Shown here piece after piece: positions 21,943-36,100 of a DNA stretch of 64,000 nucleotides. The translations under genes and the position numbers were made by a program. Every line of letters starts with the position of its first letter. The stretch's first letter is position 1. Under the pieces are notes generated by a model. The model saw only the letters and a program-made list of their open reading frames with translations, was not told where the DNA came from and made no database searches. The DNA is from Lingula anatina. Its lineage: Eukaryota; Brachiopoda; Lingulata; Lingulida; Lingulidae. The DNA is taken from positions 10,573-74,572 of the forward strand of contig NW_019773605.1 in NCBI RefSeq assembly GCF_001039355.2. Reading direction: 5' to 3'.

Positions 21943-24900
21943 TACGAATTATGCAACATCACTAACACATGTCACTGGAGATAATTCGTTTTGGAATTAT
22001 AAGTGTATCTGTATAAAGTGTCTTTTGGAATATTGCATGCCCTTTGGGATTTCAAAGTAAGCGTTTCACAGAAAAGCCATCTTGTAATGATTGCTTATTT
22101 TCTAACGAGTTCTCAAATCAATACAGCATGGATCTGCGTTAATTAAATCGAGCGCATTGCTTGAATTAATTGTGATCTTAAGCGACACGTTTGATTAATG
22201 TTCATTGCATTTAGAAGAGAGTGCGTGTGAAATTAGTTAATTACAATGGTAGCCGCAGACCAAGCGTTGGACAAGCAATTAAGACAACCCAAGGCGGTAT
22301 TGTACGCATTATGTACGTCGCCAATGAAAGGTCCGCTCTGATATTGGAATAGAATTAGACTATAATGTAGAAGTATTCATTCCATAATAACATGCAAAGA
22401 ATTTAATGATCACTTCAGAGCGGTGAACAATTAAGGAAATAGTTTAAAACGTGCTTTGACCGTTACGTAAATCCAACGGAATGATTCAATCGAACTAATG
22501 GCGTTCAAGGCAAATAAAGTTCTCTACGGGAAATTGGATTATGTCAGAGACTGATGGACCGGGAAAGAGTTCAAACATATGTGAACAATTAAAGTTGATA
22601 AGCATTATTGATGAAGGACGTATTTCAGGGAAGGGCTCCGTTTTATCGAATGCCAGTGTTAAACTCAGTGGTTCTAGATCAAAGGCACATATGTTTAGCA
22701 CAAGTTGCTGTCGTGACATATATATCCAATTATGTAAATGAAACTGTCCCGAGGGGATCATGTAATTTAGATGCTGTTCGCGCGAACTAAATGAGTATTT
22801 TGAATTCATGGCCCAGGTTTGTTTCTTTTTAACGAGAAACACAACAACCAAGAGCCATATCCTCAGTTCAGGAACACCACCTGTGACGACACATACGCTG
22901 TACTTTATTAAAAAGCACTCCTTCGGGAAGTTATTATATCAATTGGCACTGCGCGAACCAGATAGTGCAACTTCGGTCGTATTTAGAACGTATTACTAAT
23001 ATTTGTTCCACCGAGAGGTATAAGATACCCCTCCCCCCCCCTCCGCCATGTTATTCCTATTACGTCCTTGACTTGAATGGCCAGCTCAATGACCAGTGGC
23101 TGGGCTTACGTAACGGCTGATTCCAATCAAGCGTACACTAGAGAGTGAAGCCCCGTAGTTTTAGCTTAATGCTCCCTTTTTTATTAAATCGATTCTCTAA
23201 ACGAAGACTACCAATCCCATACTTTAATCTACTAAATGCGTCAAATAATCTGAATAATTTATTATTGTTCGTGGTGAGTTCACGGAAAGTTAAATTAATT
23301 TAAAAAAAAAGGATGCACATACTGAATGTGCGTACATTGACGTGCACTTGGCGGCCTATTGACCCGTAGTAATAAAGCCATGTAATTTGTATAAATTTAT
23401 GAGAAATTCTCTACAGTCAATTATTGTTTTGAACATGCAAAAGCTGCATATATTTATGTTAAAAAACTGCGGTGTAATAGTTTGGTTCAACTTGGGGGTG
23501 GGGGGGGGGTGGGGGGGGCGGAGATGGCAGACACGTACATTTTAGATTGAGCGCACAACCTATTTCTGACGTCCTAAGCAAAGAAAGTCGGGAAATTAGA
23601 AGCATGACAGGAATGAAAAGGTGGTTGTTTGCGTCATGAACCGGAACAGCAGGAAGGAAAGAGTCAAGGGCAGACCAAGATACAGCCCCACGCACTATGA
23701 GTTTCCATCCCCTTTTAATAAAACCATGCTAATATATATATTCCGGATGATACTCCTCTTTGAACGCCTTTTTTACTCTGTTGATGAATTGCACTAGGCT
23801 TCACTGAGGGTGAAGACCGTGGGTTTTATACCATTTTAACAGGTGTTATTATCAACAAAAAATTATTATCAAAAAATAATAAATAAATAAATAATAAATA
23901 AATAGAAAACATAGAACATTATACTTAAATACAAAGAACATTATACTTAAACATAGTTTACACACACAGCCTGTTCTTTGTTAAGGTAATTATCCCCCAA
24001 GAAAAACAACATCTATTTCCATTATACACAACGCCGCGTGAAAAGAGTTACAACGTTTCTTCTGGAAACAACAAAAACATGCGGGCGATCCATTTCAGAT
24101 TACACCGACCAGCTGGCTAACATTTTGCGTAAGAAAAACAAGATGGCTTCAAAAAGTCTTCTACACAATGGAATGGGATCCAGATTGGTTTAAATTGGTT
24201 CTGACACTCTAGTAATCACATTGCATCACCTGAATGTATCGCAGCAACATGGTGCGCGTTTGTCGTTTGAGGTGATGTTGAAACAGTCATTTTACATTTG
24301 AATCGTTACTCAAGTTTTGGCACCATATCCTAAGGGTTATTCCATGCTATAGAGAATACACATAAATAAAGCCTTATGACAGCCAAGGCAATTAAAAGGT
24401 GTACGACGTGGTGAGAGGCCCCAGGTGGTACTTATACACTATCGAAACATTGAAAGTTAAGGACATATTCCCAGTTAGCCAAAACCAGTCTATAAACCCC
24501 TTTATGATTCTGGTTGTTTATATATTATCATATAATTTTCATGGGATTCACTTGTCTTCAGATAAAGTTTGGTCATTTTGCTTGTGATGCCATATCAGCG
24601 GTTTGGGGATGAAAGTGTTATTTTCGGTTTATTGATTTTTTTTCTATTACCTGGGCACGCATCACAAAGAATCCCCGTAGTGGCTGCACATGAGTACTGC
24701 ATACAAAGAGGTCAAATCGTTTTCCGTACAATCGGTCTATACAATCACTCCGTTTAGCTTTTATCAACAAAAACGTTAAATTGCAACACTTTTCACCGAG
24801 CCTTTTTAAACAGGAACAAAACAAAAAAGACGCATGCGACACTATTTTATGTAATGTTTCTTTACAGTTGGCGCTCCTTTCTGATATCCAGATACATGTA

Positions 24901-25908
24901 CGACAGAATTTTTTAGCCCCCAGCCCCCAAGGTCAATCAAATAGTGACAATGTGTCAATATTTTAAGGTTCTTAATAGAAATAAACTGTTTTGAATTGTT
25001 CAGTCATGCAGGTAAAGGGTTGTCTTGTGTTTACGACACAAGTTTAAATGTATTTTATTTGTCCTGATGCTTTGGGTTAAATCAATATTTTAGGAATTGA
25101 CCTTATTATACACCAAAATTGTATATAGTTTACTTGATTGCCATGTGCCCGGTGAATGCTATTAAGTGGTGTGGAAATAAATATTCTATCCAATGGGCCA
25201 CTGTTCTGAATCTGTGTATCAATAAGCAATTTGGTTTATTCAGTATTGAACTCGCAACGCACAGATGCGATGAAATAAGTCAATTTGATGCGCTCTTGCT
25301 AAAACATATGGAATATTTCGAAAAGTAATAAAGTATGCCTCAGTTTTCATATATCTCAGTGTCGTTGGGAGAGTCTTAAAATGCCCATGTGCCTGACTTT
25401 AGCAATGGTCATTAAACTAATTACACTTTAAACTTCCTCACTAACGAGTGCAGTTGCAATTCATATTATATCCAGTTAGCTTTAAGAGATAAGTACAATA
25501 TATATTTTTTTCTCTCTCAAAGTGAAAAGTTGGCTGATAAATGCATTTTTCTTTGTTTGGCCTTTTTGCGATGATCAAAGCATTGGTATTCTACTTGAAT
25601 ATTCCATAGTTTTTAACAAGAGTGTAAGCATTTTACTCACAAAATAACCACAGATCAATGCATGATTTCCCAGTGGTCTTTTAAGCCACCCAAAAAGAGG
25701 TCTCTGACAGGTGCAATGTATGTGCACATAAGTCATTATATTTATCAGTTTTCGCTGATAGTTTTAAGAATTCTGATGCTATTTTTGCTCTGATAGCACA
25801 TAAAAGTCGATCAAGCTTTTTTAAAGTGGAGAATGCGTTAACAGATGTTTATTCATAAGTAATTAAAGTTCCGGGAGCTCAGTTATATGTTATAGGTATC
25901 ATTTATGA
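21943..25908. other. Upstream of GPCR gene 2, no gene recognised
   Basis: Intergenic, possibly including a 5' UTR intron and promoter of the receptor. Contains C-rich and G-rich runs (near 23031-23042 and 23494-23519) and an (AAAT)n-type tract near 23865-23905. A 118-codon minus-strand open frame at 22495-22851 has no recognisable domain. Confidence 0.45.
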
Positions 25909-27734
25909 CACGTAGCTCAGTATTACCTCGTATTACTGCCTCGCTCATGATTGCCTGTCAAAGCAAAAGGTTTTCGGTGTCATATTTGTACTTGAGTTTT
26001 GACAAATCTTTACTGCGAATTTAAATCTGATCCGCGCCTTCTAATTTTCTAATCTTCCTAATCTTCATATTTGTTTCACTTCTGACAAGCAGGCTTACAT
26101 GTACATGAGATATTAAAAGTGACGATGGTGACCTTTGTCGGATCTAACAATGACTAGCTATAGTAAACGCAGAAATGCTATGACTAGTAATGTGCACATA
26201 CCTGTCAAAGAACGTTCTACTCTTTAACATATCACTGAGTAGGTCTTCAAAAAAATCGTGAAGACAGAAGCAGTAGCGGCAGTAACAGCAGCAGCAGAGA
26301 CGGCGGCACCAACGCCAACATCTAAGTGCTGGCTAAAATATTTTAATGATCTACATTTTCAGGATAGATTTTGATTGATCCTCATTATTTGCCACTATTT
26401 TGCCTACGATGAAGGATGAGTATACCCCTAGATTGGCGCACAGCGCACAGCCCGCAGCGAAGCACCAGGGCAATATTTACCAGGATGAAATTATCATTTT
26501 GTCATGTTGTTAAATATGAGTAACTGTGAAACCGAACGACGTGTAACAGTTTACCTACTTACTGCGGCCGTGGTATCGTACGCGAAATTGGAAGTTTTTT
26601 ACTTACTGAAATTACCAAAATATCCACAACAAAGAGGTTACCAAATACCTAAGCTTAACTGTATTACTCAATTTTCCGATAAATGAATTCTACAATCTGA
26701 TGTTTACATGCATCAATGAGAAATAAAATTGACGAATCCGACTCACCACGCACTGTTAAGGCGGCACCGAAACAGGTTCACACCTCACACCTTAGTTTTC
26801 CTAATAACACCAGCAATGATACTGGAGCGAACAGTCAAATCGCCGTGATACACGTTTGGAGTACACAGTACTACCACAGCGAAATTGTAAGCTATTTTCT
26901 CCACTTACCCACTTAACGTACTACATCCGCAGGGCCGTTCCTCTCATTGCCTGTCCTGTTGTTATAATGTCACCTATTAGTATTCACCCATTATTATTTT
27001 TTTGAGCGACATCCTGTTGAATTGAGATGGAAATAGCCTTTTTTTGTATACATTATAACTGTCTCGCGGTCGACCACAGTAGATTTATGGCGTAGGGTTT
27101 AAAGGATCGCTGTTGTCACGCAACGCACAGTCACACGAACTTAAAGTTGCCTTTGTCACATCGATTGAGACGTGACTTCACGCACCGTTTAACTCCTGCC
27201 CTTCTGCGTGTCTCTCTGTGTGGCTGTCATCGGGTATCCGTGGTCTTAACATGTATACTGACGGCGCTGCAACTGAGTCTTTCACCTTCTACACGTGTCT
27301 TTATATATATACACATGTAAGCCCGAACCAGGAAACGTATTTTTAAAATAGATCCCGCTTGCGCGCTTTGTTCCTAAGAATCGTAAATTGTACAACGTAC
27401 AGCGTCCCGTGTGGTGCGATTAATCAGACACTCGGTTAATACGCTTCATTGCACTGCCTACTTAAATTTTATCACTGGGGGCTGCGTTCGCCACACCGAG
27501 GCGATGTAAATCATGAGCGCTCCCCTTATTTAAAGGTCAATCTCCCAGAATCTGACCAATGCAGAAGACTTATTTATTTGAATCGTTTTGGCCCCCGAGG
27601 GTGAAAACCGTTCGGGGTATGGAGTATTTCTTGATAACTTTCCTCGATAAACACATGAATATGGATGGTTTCTTGAAGGTGTTAAAAGCATCGAAACCAT
27701 CGGGGTGGACGTTTCGAAGGGTAATTATTCCGAT
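25909..27734. repeat. Direct duplication block 1, copy A
   Basis: Aligns base by base with 27736-29562. The first ~790 bp differ by several per cent with indels; the last ~1030 bp (from about 26704) differ by only a handful of bases. It ends exactly at a single N. Non-coding as far as I can tell, with AGC-rich and CGG-rich patches near 26270-26310. Confidence 0.9.
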
Positions 27735-27735
27735 N
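27735..27735. other. Single N at the duplication junction (assembly join)
   Basis: One ambiguous base sits exactly between the end of copy A and the start of copy B. A lone N at such a point is typical of two contigs abutted by a scaffolder. Confidence 0.85.
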
Positions 27736-29562
27736 CACATAGCTCAGTATTACCCCGTGTTACTGCTTCGCTCATGATTGCCTGTCAAAGCAAAAGGTTT
27801 TCGGTGTCATATTTGTATTTGAGCTTTGACAAATCTTTACCGTGAACTGAAGATCTGATCCGCGCTTTCTTATTTTTCTAATCTTCATAATCCTCATTTT
27901 GTTTCAGTTCCGACAAGCAGGTATACATGTACATGAGATATTAAAAGTGACGATGGTGACCTTTGTCGGATCTAACAATGACTAGTAAACGCAGAAATGC
28001 TATGACTAGTAATGTGCACATACCTGTCAAAGAACGTTCTACTCTTTAACATATCACTGAGTAGGTCTTCAAAAAATCGTGAAGACAGAAGCAGTAGCGG
28101 CAGTAACAGCAGCAGCAGAGACGGCGGCACCAACGCCAACATCTAAGTGCTGGCTAAAATATTTTAATGATCTACAATTTCAGACTAGATTTTGATTCAT
28201 CCTCATTATTTGCCTACGATGAAGGATGAGTATACCTCTAGATTTGCGCATAGCTCACAGCCCGCAGCGCAACACCAGGGCAATATTTATCAGGATGAAA
28301 TTATTATTTTGTCATGTTGTTAAATATGAGTAACTGTGAAACCGAACGACGTGTAACAGTTTACCTACTTACTGCAGTCGTGGTATCAGGTGCAAAATTA
28401 GAAGTTTTTTTTACTTACTGAAATTACCAAAATATCCATAACAAAGCGATTACCAAATACCTGTGCTTAACTGTACCAAATACTGTGCTTTACTGTAATT
28501 TTCCGATAAATGAATTTTACAATCTGAGGCTTACATGCATCAATGAGAAATGAAATTGACGAATCCGACTCACCACGCACTGTTAAGGCGGCACCGAAAC
28601 AGGTTCACACCTCACACCTTAGTTTTCCTAATAACACCAGCAATGATACTGGAGCGAACAGTCAAATCGCCGTGATACACGTTTGGAGTACACAGTACTA
28701 CCACAGCGAAATTGTAAGCTATTTTCTCCACTTACCCACTTAACGTACTACATCCGCAGGGCCGTTCCTCTCATTGCCTGTCCTGTTGTTATAATGTCAC
28801 CTATTAGTATTCACCCATTATTATTTTTTTGAGCGACATCCTGTTGAATTGAGATGGAAATAGCCTTTTTTTGTATAGATTATAACTGTCTCGCGGTCGA
28901 CCACAGTAGATTTATGGCGTAGGGTTTAAAGGATCGCTGTTGTCACGCAACGCACAGTCACACGAACTTAAAGTTGCCTTTGTCACATCGATTGAGACGT
29001 GACTTCACGCACCGTTTAACTCCTGCCCTTCTGCGTGTCTCTCTGTGTGGCTGTCATCGGGTATCCGTGGTCTTAACATGTATACTGACGGCGCTGCAAC
29101 TGAGTCTTTCACCTTCTACACGTGTCTATATATATATATACACATGTAAGCCCGAACCAGGAAACGTATTTTTAAAATAGATCCCGCTTGCGCGCTTTGT
29201 TCTTAAGAATCGTAAATTGTACAACGTACAGCGTCCCGTGTGGTGCGATTAATCAGACACTCGGTTAATACGCTTCATTGCACTGCCTACTTAAATTTTA
29301 TCACTGGGGGCTGCGTTCGCCACACCGAGGCGATGTAAATCATGAGCGCTCCCCTTATTTAAAGGTCAATCTCCCAGAATCTGACCAATGCAGAAGACTT
29401 ATTTATTTGAATCGTTTTGGCCCCCGAGGGTGAAAAACGTTCGGGGTATGGAGTATTTCTTGATAACTTTCCTCGATAAACACATGAATATGGATGGTTT
29501 CTTGAAGGTGTTAAAAGCATCGAAACCATCGGGGTGGACGTTTCAAGGGTAATTATTCCAAT
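27736..29562. repeat. Direct duplication block 1, copy B
   Basis: Begins immediately after the N with the same sequence that starts at 25909, and loses homology after the shared 'gtaattattcc' near 29562. Probably the alternative haplotype of copy A. Confidence 0.9.
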
Positions 29563-30833
29563 CAGTTTTGCTTAATGGTAGAAACCATTTGTGGCATGAA
29601 ATATTTCCAGGGAAAATCATTGAAAACACATGCATATCTATTATTTCCAGGAATAGAACAGTCTTCATTTGAACTTAGGCGCCTGGGTGTTTTTTTCACT
29701 GTATGCATGTTGTGCTAATCTACGGATAAGCATACAAATGTTTCTCAAAGGATAACCATGCAACAATGGCATACATAATATGACAGAAATGACGAAAAGT
29801 AAAAAAAAAGAAGAAAAAGCAGACTTAAACTATCTCGGGTTCGTGCGTGGTGCACGCGCACGCACTACCGCGACTGGATCTTTTGGACATTGCTTCCGTC
29901 TAGCAGTGTCATATAATCGATATCAATTACCTCTCTCTGGCGATTAAGCGTAGTCGAGCGCCGTTAGAACGGGGTCCCATGGTTTCTGAATCCTAATCGT
30001 ATTTCATACGGTCCACAGAGATGGGCCAGTTTGACTTAGGCCGACTCTTCTCGACTGGAAACAGGTTTTAGAAAAATAGTCTGACAAAACGTTTTCTGGT
30101 TGTTTCAGGCGGGAGCCTCACCGCGTGCTGAAGTCTTGTATGCAAGGAAGTCTTACGCCATTTTCCACGTGTTTTTGGCTCGTGACCTTTCCCACCTGTA
30201 CCTGTAGGCATAAGTATGTCTATCTCGCTCAAAGACGCTGATAAAGAAAATAAATAACAGCAGTTGTAAGCCTGCAGGAATATAATTGTCTTGGAGCAAG
30301 GAGCTTTGAAAGAAAAAAATAGATAAGTGCATACGTGTACTGTGTGTAGCTATAATTGCACTGTTATGATGTAAAGTTTCTTTCCATTTAACAGCTGTGT
30401 AAACGTGCACCTGCAAATAACCAACATGGCGAAGCATTTAAATGTATTGATGTATCAAATCATTTCTTTTGCATAGGCTATAAACGGCCCACATAATATC
30501 AGCATTAAGGGTTGCACATGGACTAAATTCACCCGAATTAATTATTGATTAATGGTTTATTTTTCTGAGAGATTTATAACAAAGTTCTGGCTCATTCTTA
30601 TGCATCTTATTTATTACAAGAACTTCATATTTGACAAGTTGTCCTCCTAAAATATCGGCTATGGAATCATAGCACCTTGGCAGGCATGGCCCCTAATTCA
30701 GATGGAGATCAATATTCATCAAGAGGGGTCTTGGAGGATTATGTCATTGAAGGATCTTAGAGAGTTTGTCAAAGGACGAAAGGTTGGGGATGGGGCGTCC
30801 TTGGGTATCATTAGACTTCGATTCCCCCCTTCC
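29563..30833. other. Intergenic, nothing recognised
   Basis: No coding, RNA or repeat signal was identified up to the N gap. Confidence 0.45.
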
Positions 30834-31237
30834 NNNNNNNNNNNNNNNNNNNNNNNNNNNNNNNNNNNNNNNNNNNNNNNNNNNNNNNNNNNNNNNNNNN
30901 NNNNNNNNNNNNNNNNNNNNNNNNNNNNNNNNNNNNNNNNNNNNNNNNNNNNNNNNNNNNNNNNNNNNNNNNNNNNNNNNNNNNNNNNNNNNNNNNNNNN
31001 NNNNNNNNNNNNNNNNNNNNNNNNNNNNNNNNNNNNNNNNNNNNNNNNNNNNNNNNNNNNNNNNNNNNNNNNNNNNNNNNNNNNNNNNNNNNNNNNNNNN
31101 NNNNNNNNNNNNNNNNNNNNNNNNNNNNNNNNNNNNNNNNNNNNNNNNNNNNNNNNNNNNNNNNNNNNNNNNNNNNNNNNNNNNNNNNNNNNNNNNNNNN
31201 NNNNNNNNNNNNNNNNNNNNNNNNNNNNNNNNNNNNN
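30834..31237. other. Assembly gap (404 N)
   Basis: Run of N. Open frames spanning it are artefacts. Confidence 0.99.
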
Positions 31238-31711
31238 TTCTGTAATCAAAAAAAAAAGTATACCGCCGTCATATGAAGTCACTCAAGGGGTCCACTGATC
31301 AGCCTGCTAAGAGACAAGGCAATATTCACAGTGGCAACATTATGCAGGGGAGATTTTGTGTTTGTGGGTAATGGTGGGTCTATTTCTCCTATGTTGTCCA
31401 TTAATAGTGATTAATACTATAGAATTTTATCGCTGTATCGCAGTATGTGGACCCTTTGGGGCGATGTGCGGTTATATTGAACGAACGCATTCCCTTCGAG
31501 AGGCTAAATTATTTCCTTGCATCAGTGGCTCGCTGTTTGATTGGGTCTCTCTGAAACTTGATTCACAGGCGTGTTTTCGGAAAACCTTCATTTTGAAACT
31601 ACTTCTAATACATACATATCAAATCATTCGCCTCGTGGATCCAATATTTTAACAATAAATGGTCACTGTATTGAGAAAAATAAGAGAACATTCTCGTTCT
31701 TTCATTGATTT

Positions 31712-31899
31712 TTACAGAATGATTGGAGGTACCACCGACAGGATCACAAACTTAACTGCAGTTGCCAATTTGCTGTGGGAGCCAGCCTTCCTTTTTATGT
31801 TGTATAGCAAAGAATATTTAATAAAGTCCATATAGAACTTGACTGTGGCTACCTCTGTCTCTGGAATTTGAAACACTTCTACAAGTTTTAAATGTTTTG
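31712..31899 (-). CDS. Possible terminal coding exon of an unrecognised gene
   Basis: On the minus strand a strong splice acceptor (tgttctctctggttacag) ends at 31900 and is followed by a frame open for 61 codons to TAA at 31712-31714. The predicted peptide is mixed hydrophobic and basic (for example VKFYMDFIKYSLLYNIK), with ordinary codon choice and no low complexity. I recognise no family, and no partner exon was found. The N gap lies 474 bp downstream on this strand. It could be a chance frame behind a fortuitous pyrimidine tract. Confidence 0.2.
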
Positions 31900-32998
31900 C
31901 TGTAACCAGAGAGAACACGGCTTATGGATATTACATAGAACAGAGGGATTCACGCATCATTTAAACTATATAGTTGGTGATGCAAGGAACGAAGAAATTC
32001 CCAAACACGTATGAAAAATTGGAACACAGAACTTTTAAAAAATTACTCTCATCAAATATGCTGGTGGTTTTTCATTTAAATGGCCTTTGTTCCGTTCCCC
32101 GGCGATAAAATATAAACTTGACACTGTAGTTAGTATAGTTGGATCTGTGAAGATGTGTAGTCGTCAAGAGGGGTCGCTACGGTTTTAAAGTTAGATAATT
32201 AGGTCATCCAAATTAATCATTATTGATAAGGGTGTTCTTTTTATACTCTTTTTATTACTAAACTTATTCATTTATCTATTCATGCATTCATTCATCAACT
32301 CTTTGACTGACAAATCATGCAATCGCCAACGATCTTTAGTCACAAATTTGAAGCTTTGCCGTTATGACATTCTAACAAGAAGGCCGTTTCCAATTGCAAT
32401 GCATCCAATTGCAATGCATTTAATACAATAAACTGTAATTGATAAATGCTGGTGTTGACCTTTTACGTTTCATTGGAGATATTTGCTATCATCACTGAAT
32501 TCTGTACGTTAAAGGAATATCTCTCGTCAGATTAATCTACAGAATTTTCACATTAGATTAATGATCAGGCGGTCATTCCGAGAAATCAAAGTTCATGAGC
32601 GACATTTTGTCCAGAGGATTGGCACTGGCGAAGTGTGTCTCAAGCTTTAGCTTAAAAGAGTCCAATGAAGTGAAAGAGTCTTAATTATGGGCAGTTTGAA
32701 TGCTTCTAGAGCGATGAATTCTATTAATTTGAGGTGTTAATGACCCATTAATTACGCATCAGTAGTTGTATTTTTCTGCCGTGACCCTTGCTTGTTTTAT
32801 ATTTATTTCGATTATTTTGCATATAAATGGTGGCCTTTCTGTTTTATTTTTTGTTGAAGCATTGGAGTTGTTGTATATATTTTTTTATTCTGCATCGATA
32901 ATAAAGCATGTCTCACACTTTTACAAACTGGATTGAAATAATTGATCAGTGTATTTTAGGTCGTATCACTCTCATGACTCTAGGAGCATACGGTCCGC
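31900..32998. other. Intergenic, nothing recognised
   Basis: AT-rich, with a short tandem 'ccaattgcaatgcat' duplication near 32389-32418. Confidence 0.45.
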
Positions 32999-33172
32999 GG
33001 TGTAACGTGACAGAGAGTCCCCCATGACAGAGAGTCCGCTTCCCATTCATTTATACAGGCAAGCCTCGCCCTAGATTTTAACCCACTTACGGGTAGGTCT
33101 GGATAACCCTAACCATTATAACTAAATGGAGGGTTGACTTTCTGTTACACAGACCCTCAGTTTCGTTACACC
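32999..33172 (+). mobile_element. Short terminal-inverted-repeat element, copy 1 (family shared with 38129)
   Basis: Begins ggtgtaacgtgacagagagt and ends ttcgttacacc, so the termini GGTGTAACG/CGTTACACC are inverted repeats. A diverged copy in the opposite orientation lies at 38129-38291. About 174 bp, non-coding. Confidence 0.65.
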
Positions 33173-36100
33173 GGCCTTCGATGACGGCCAATGACGTGTT
33201 TGACGTAGCCATGCGTGTGAACACAGCTTCAGACCATGCATATACCAGTATTGTCAAAACTGCTGATCCTAACGCAAAGTCTTCATGGTGTGTTGTACAG
33301 TTTCCATGTAGGGCTTAAACACATCAATTTGCTAATAGTGCATATATGACTTTTATTCCACATGTCGAATAACACAACCGTCATATTCATTGTTTTTATG
33401 CAACATATGTTGGGTTTTATGGGCAACAGGACCTCTAACCCCGAGCGAAGCTGCCACGACAGTTTCTAGGACGTTTCCCGGACATCCCCCCCCCCCAACC
33501 TAGGAATATATTCCTCCCTAGATATCATTAATCAGTTCTTTTTTCGAAGTCTCGTTATTTTTCTTCAGAGGTTTGGCAAGGCAGGGCATTTATCTGTCTG
33601 CTAGGAAATGAGACATACGACTGCCAACAGATAAAAATTTGCATAAATCAGTGTCAGTTAATTCCTTAAACCTGCACATTGCACAAGTGACAGAAAGGTT
33701 TTAACTGCTTATGTTTGTGCCCATAATAAGTGCATTTTAAACCATGTCAATTGGGAAAAGGTTTTAGCCTGACTGTTTCTCGAGCCGGAAGAACAGTTTC
33801 TGGAAAGGATAAAGAGTAAAGGTAATGATCTTGAAAACTAATCGCCCACAAGAGTTGGTTAAGAAAAACGTCGACATATGGAACGCGGCACGGAATAAAA
33901 AAGGAAAATCGTCTAGTCTTTTAACTGTTATGTTAACCTTGTGTATCCCATGGTATACCTTTCAAAAGCTGTTCCTTTTCTCGGATAGACAATACTTTTT
34001 TTACCTCGCCCGATATTGCAATTAGTATTATGTAGTAACCTTGAAGCTACACGTAACAGCTCGACGTTCTCTTTTCGCATTGTATTTTTTGGCACAGTTT
34101 GGAATTTATTTTATTTTCTCCCCAGTGGTAAAATTTGCTAGTTGGTTACCTAGGCATACTGTTTTCGAGATCGCAGAGGTAAACCTGTTTCAGCGATAAA
34201 CTACATTGATCTGGCACGAGGTCCACACCAATTTCGTATCTTTTTGACATTTTCACAACCTGGTATGAAAGGTTATCAGATTTGGCTCGATTTGATCATA
34301 CAGATCCACTTACTTTAAAAGCGCTAACCACATTATCTTCAGACATATCTAAACTGGTGGAAACGTCTCCGTTTTTGTTGTTTTTTCCTAGCAGAAAATT
34401 TCATTAAATTGTATAATTACACAGCGGTTCTGAAGTGATGCGGGTTTAATGGAGAAATCACTTTTCACGAAAGATGATTTCAACGGGAAATGTGGAGTTT
34501 AATTATCAGATTACTGTGATGTAACGTATTACGTGGGTATGATGAAAAAAATATCCTGATGCTCGTGCTTTTTTATCCCGTTCACGCCAGTTGCGATTTA
34601 GTTTTAAGACGTATAGCTGCAAGACAAACACAAGGGTTCGCCACTGATTCCCTATTCTTAATCCGTCCTCTAAAAAAGACGCTGTTGGGCCGCAGACTAC
34701 TGATTTCTTGAACCAGTTTCAAGAAAAGATTAAATCCCAAAAATTTACATTCAGAATCAAAAACTGGTCTGCTTCACTTCAAGTTAAATTCACAAAATTT
34801 AGTAGTCCATTTAAATAAAATAAGCATTGGTCCGAAAGGTAAGCCATAAGCTCCCTGTCATACAGCAGGCTTAATACTTCAGTTAATTGCACTACTACTG
34901 ATTTATTTCTGGGATCAAGTAGACTCAAAGTTTTTTCTAAAAATTTAGACAAGGTTTCGTCGAGGCTTCAACTCTATGTGAAACAAGCACTTAGACAACG
35001 ATTATCATCGTCGAGAAACCCTATTCAAAACTTAAATTCATGCAGGTCTCAGATAAAACCGGTGTGAACTTGACTAATTAAAATTATGGGAAAAGAACAG
35101 CAGTTATATAGCAAAGGAGTAAATAATACAGTTGTGCAGCAAAATCAATATGACGGATCAACCGGATCCCGTTCATTAAGACACAATTGTAATGGTATTA
35201 TTCAGCGACTCCATTTGTCATTTTGCTTATCCTTCTCTGGGTACGTTTGCTAGCAAGACCTTAGTTGGCACTTCATATGCATATACATTATTCTGAAGAT
35301 TAAGTGGAAAATAGTCGTTATATAATCATCAGATTTATAAGCGCCTAAGAAGTTTGAGTAATTTCAATCTAACATCGACGTAAGCCATTTATCTATAATA
35401 AATTGCATAATGATACGCACATTTGTGTAATGTCTCGAAGAAGTTTCCGGCGCTTATCCATCTAAACCAAATATATTTGTAATTGCGTCATCATTATTTT
35501 CTACTTAAAGTTTTAAATGCATTTGTATAATTCTTGGAAAGACGCTGCAACATGAAAACAAGAATCTGATTGTCTGCCAACGAGAACACTGCATTGAAAC
35601 GTGAGGAGCTTACAAGATACAGCAGCTGGTTCAGAAATTGATTCTCGGGTGCACGTGAACAAGTGGTTATAACATGTCTTGTACAAAACTCCCTAACTAT
35701 GTGAATCTATTTTGGAAATATTCGTAGCAGGGTGGGAGCCCCTCATCTGTCCCCATCCCTACCCCCACTCCCTTTAATATCCTGTGTCCACCAAATGTGT
35801 TTTTCAAAACACTTTTTACCGCTGGTATTCATCTGTATAGTTGTCCTTCGGATGTGAAGTCCGTAACATACAGTTACAGAACAAGGGTCAACCGAAGGTC
35901 TAAATTTGCTTTCCAGAGCGAAAAGCAGGCAAGAGTCTATCTAAAGCTGAAACATTCAGACCAGAGTTGCCACATAGACTACTATGTTCGAATATACATA
36001 AGTTAAGAACTCCTGGCAAGGGCCATTTATTTTAAAACCGTGATAAAGCATGACACAAACATATCAGTGAAGTTGTTTGTCGGTTCTTTATGATTGCACA

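Noticed and set aside
22495-22851. 118-codon minus-strand frame upstream of GPCR gene 2
   Set aside because: No recognisable domain, no clear splice sites, and it overlaps equally open plus-strand frames.
26716-26916. 66-codon frame nearly identical at 28543-28743
   Set aside because: The whole surrounding kilobase is nearly identical between copies, so conservation of the frame carries no information; no domain.
30702-31298. Long open frames across 30.7-31.3 kb on both strands
   Set aside because: They consist almost entirely of the N gap.
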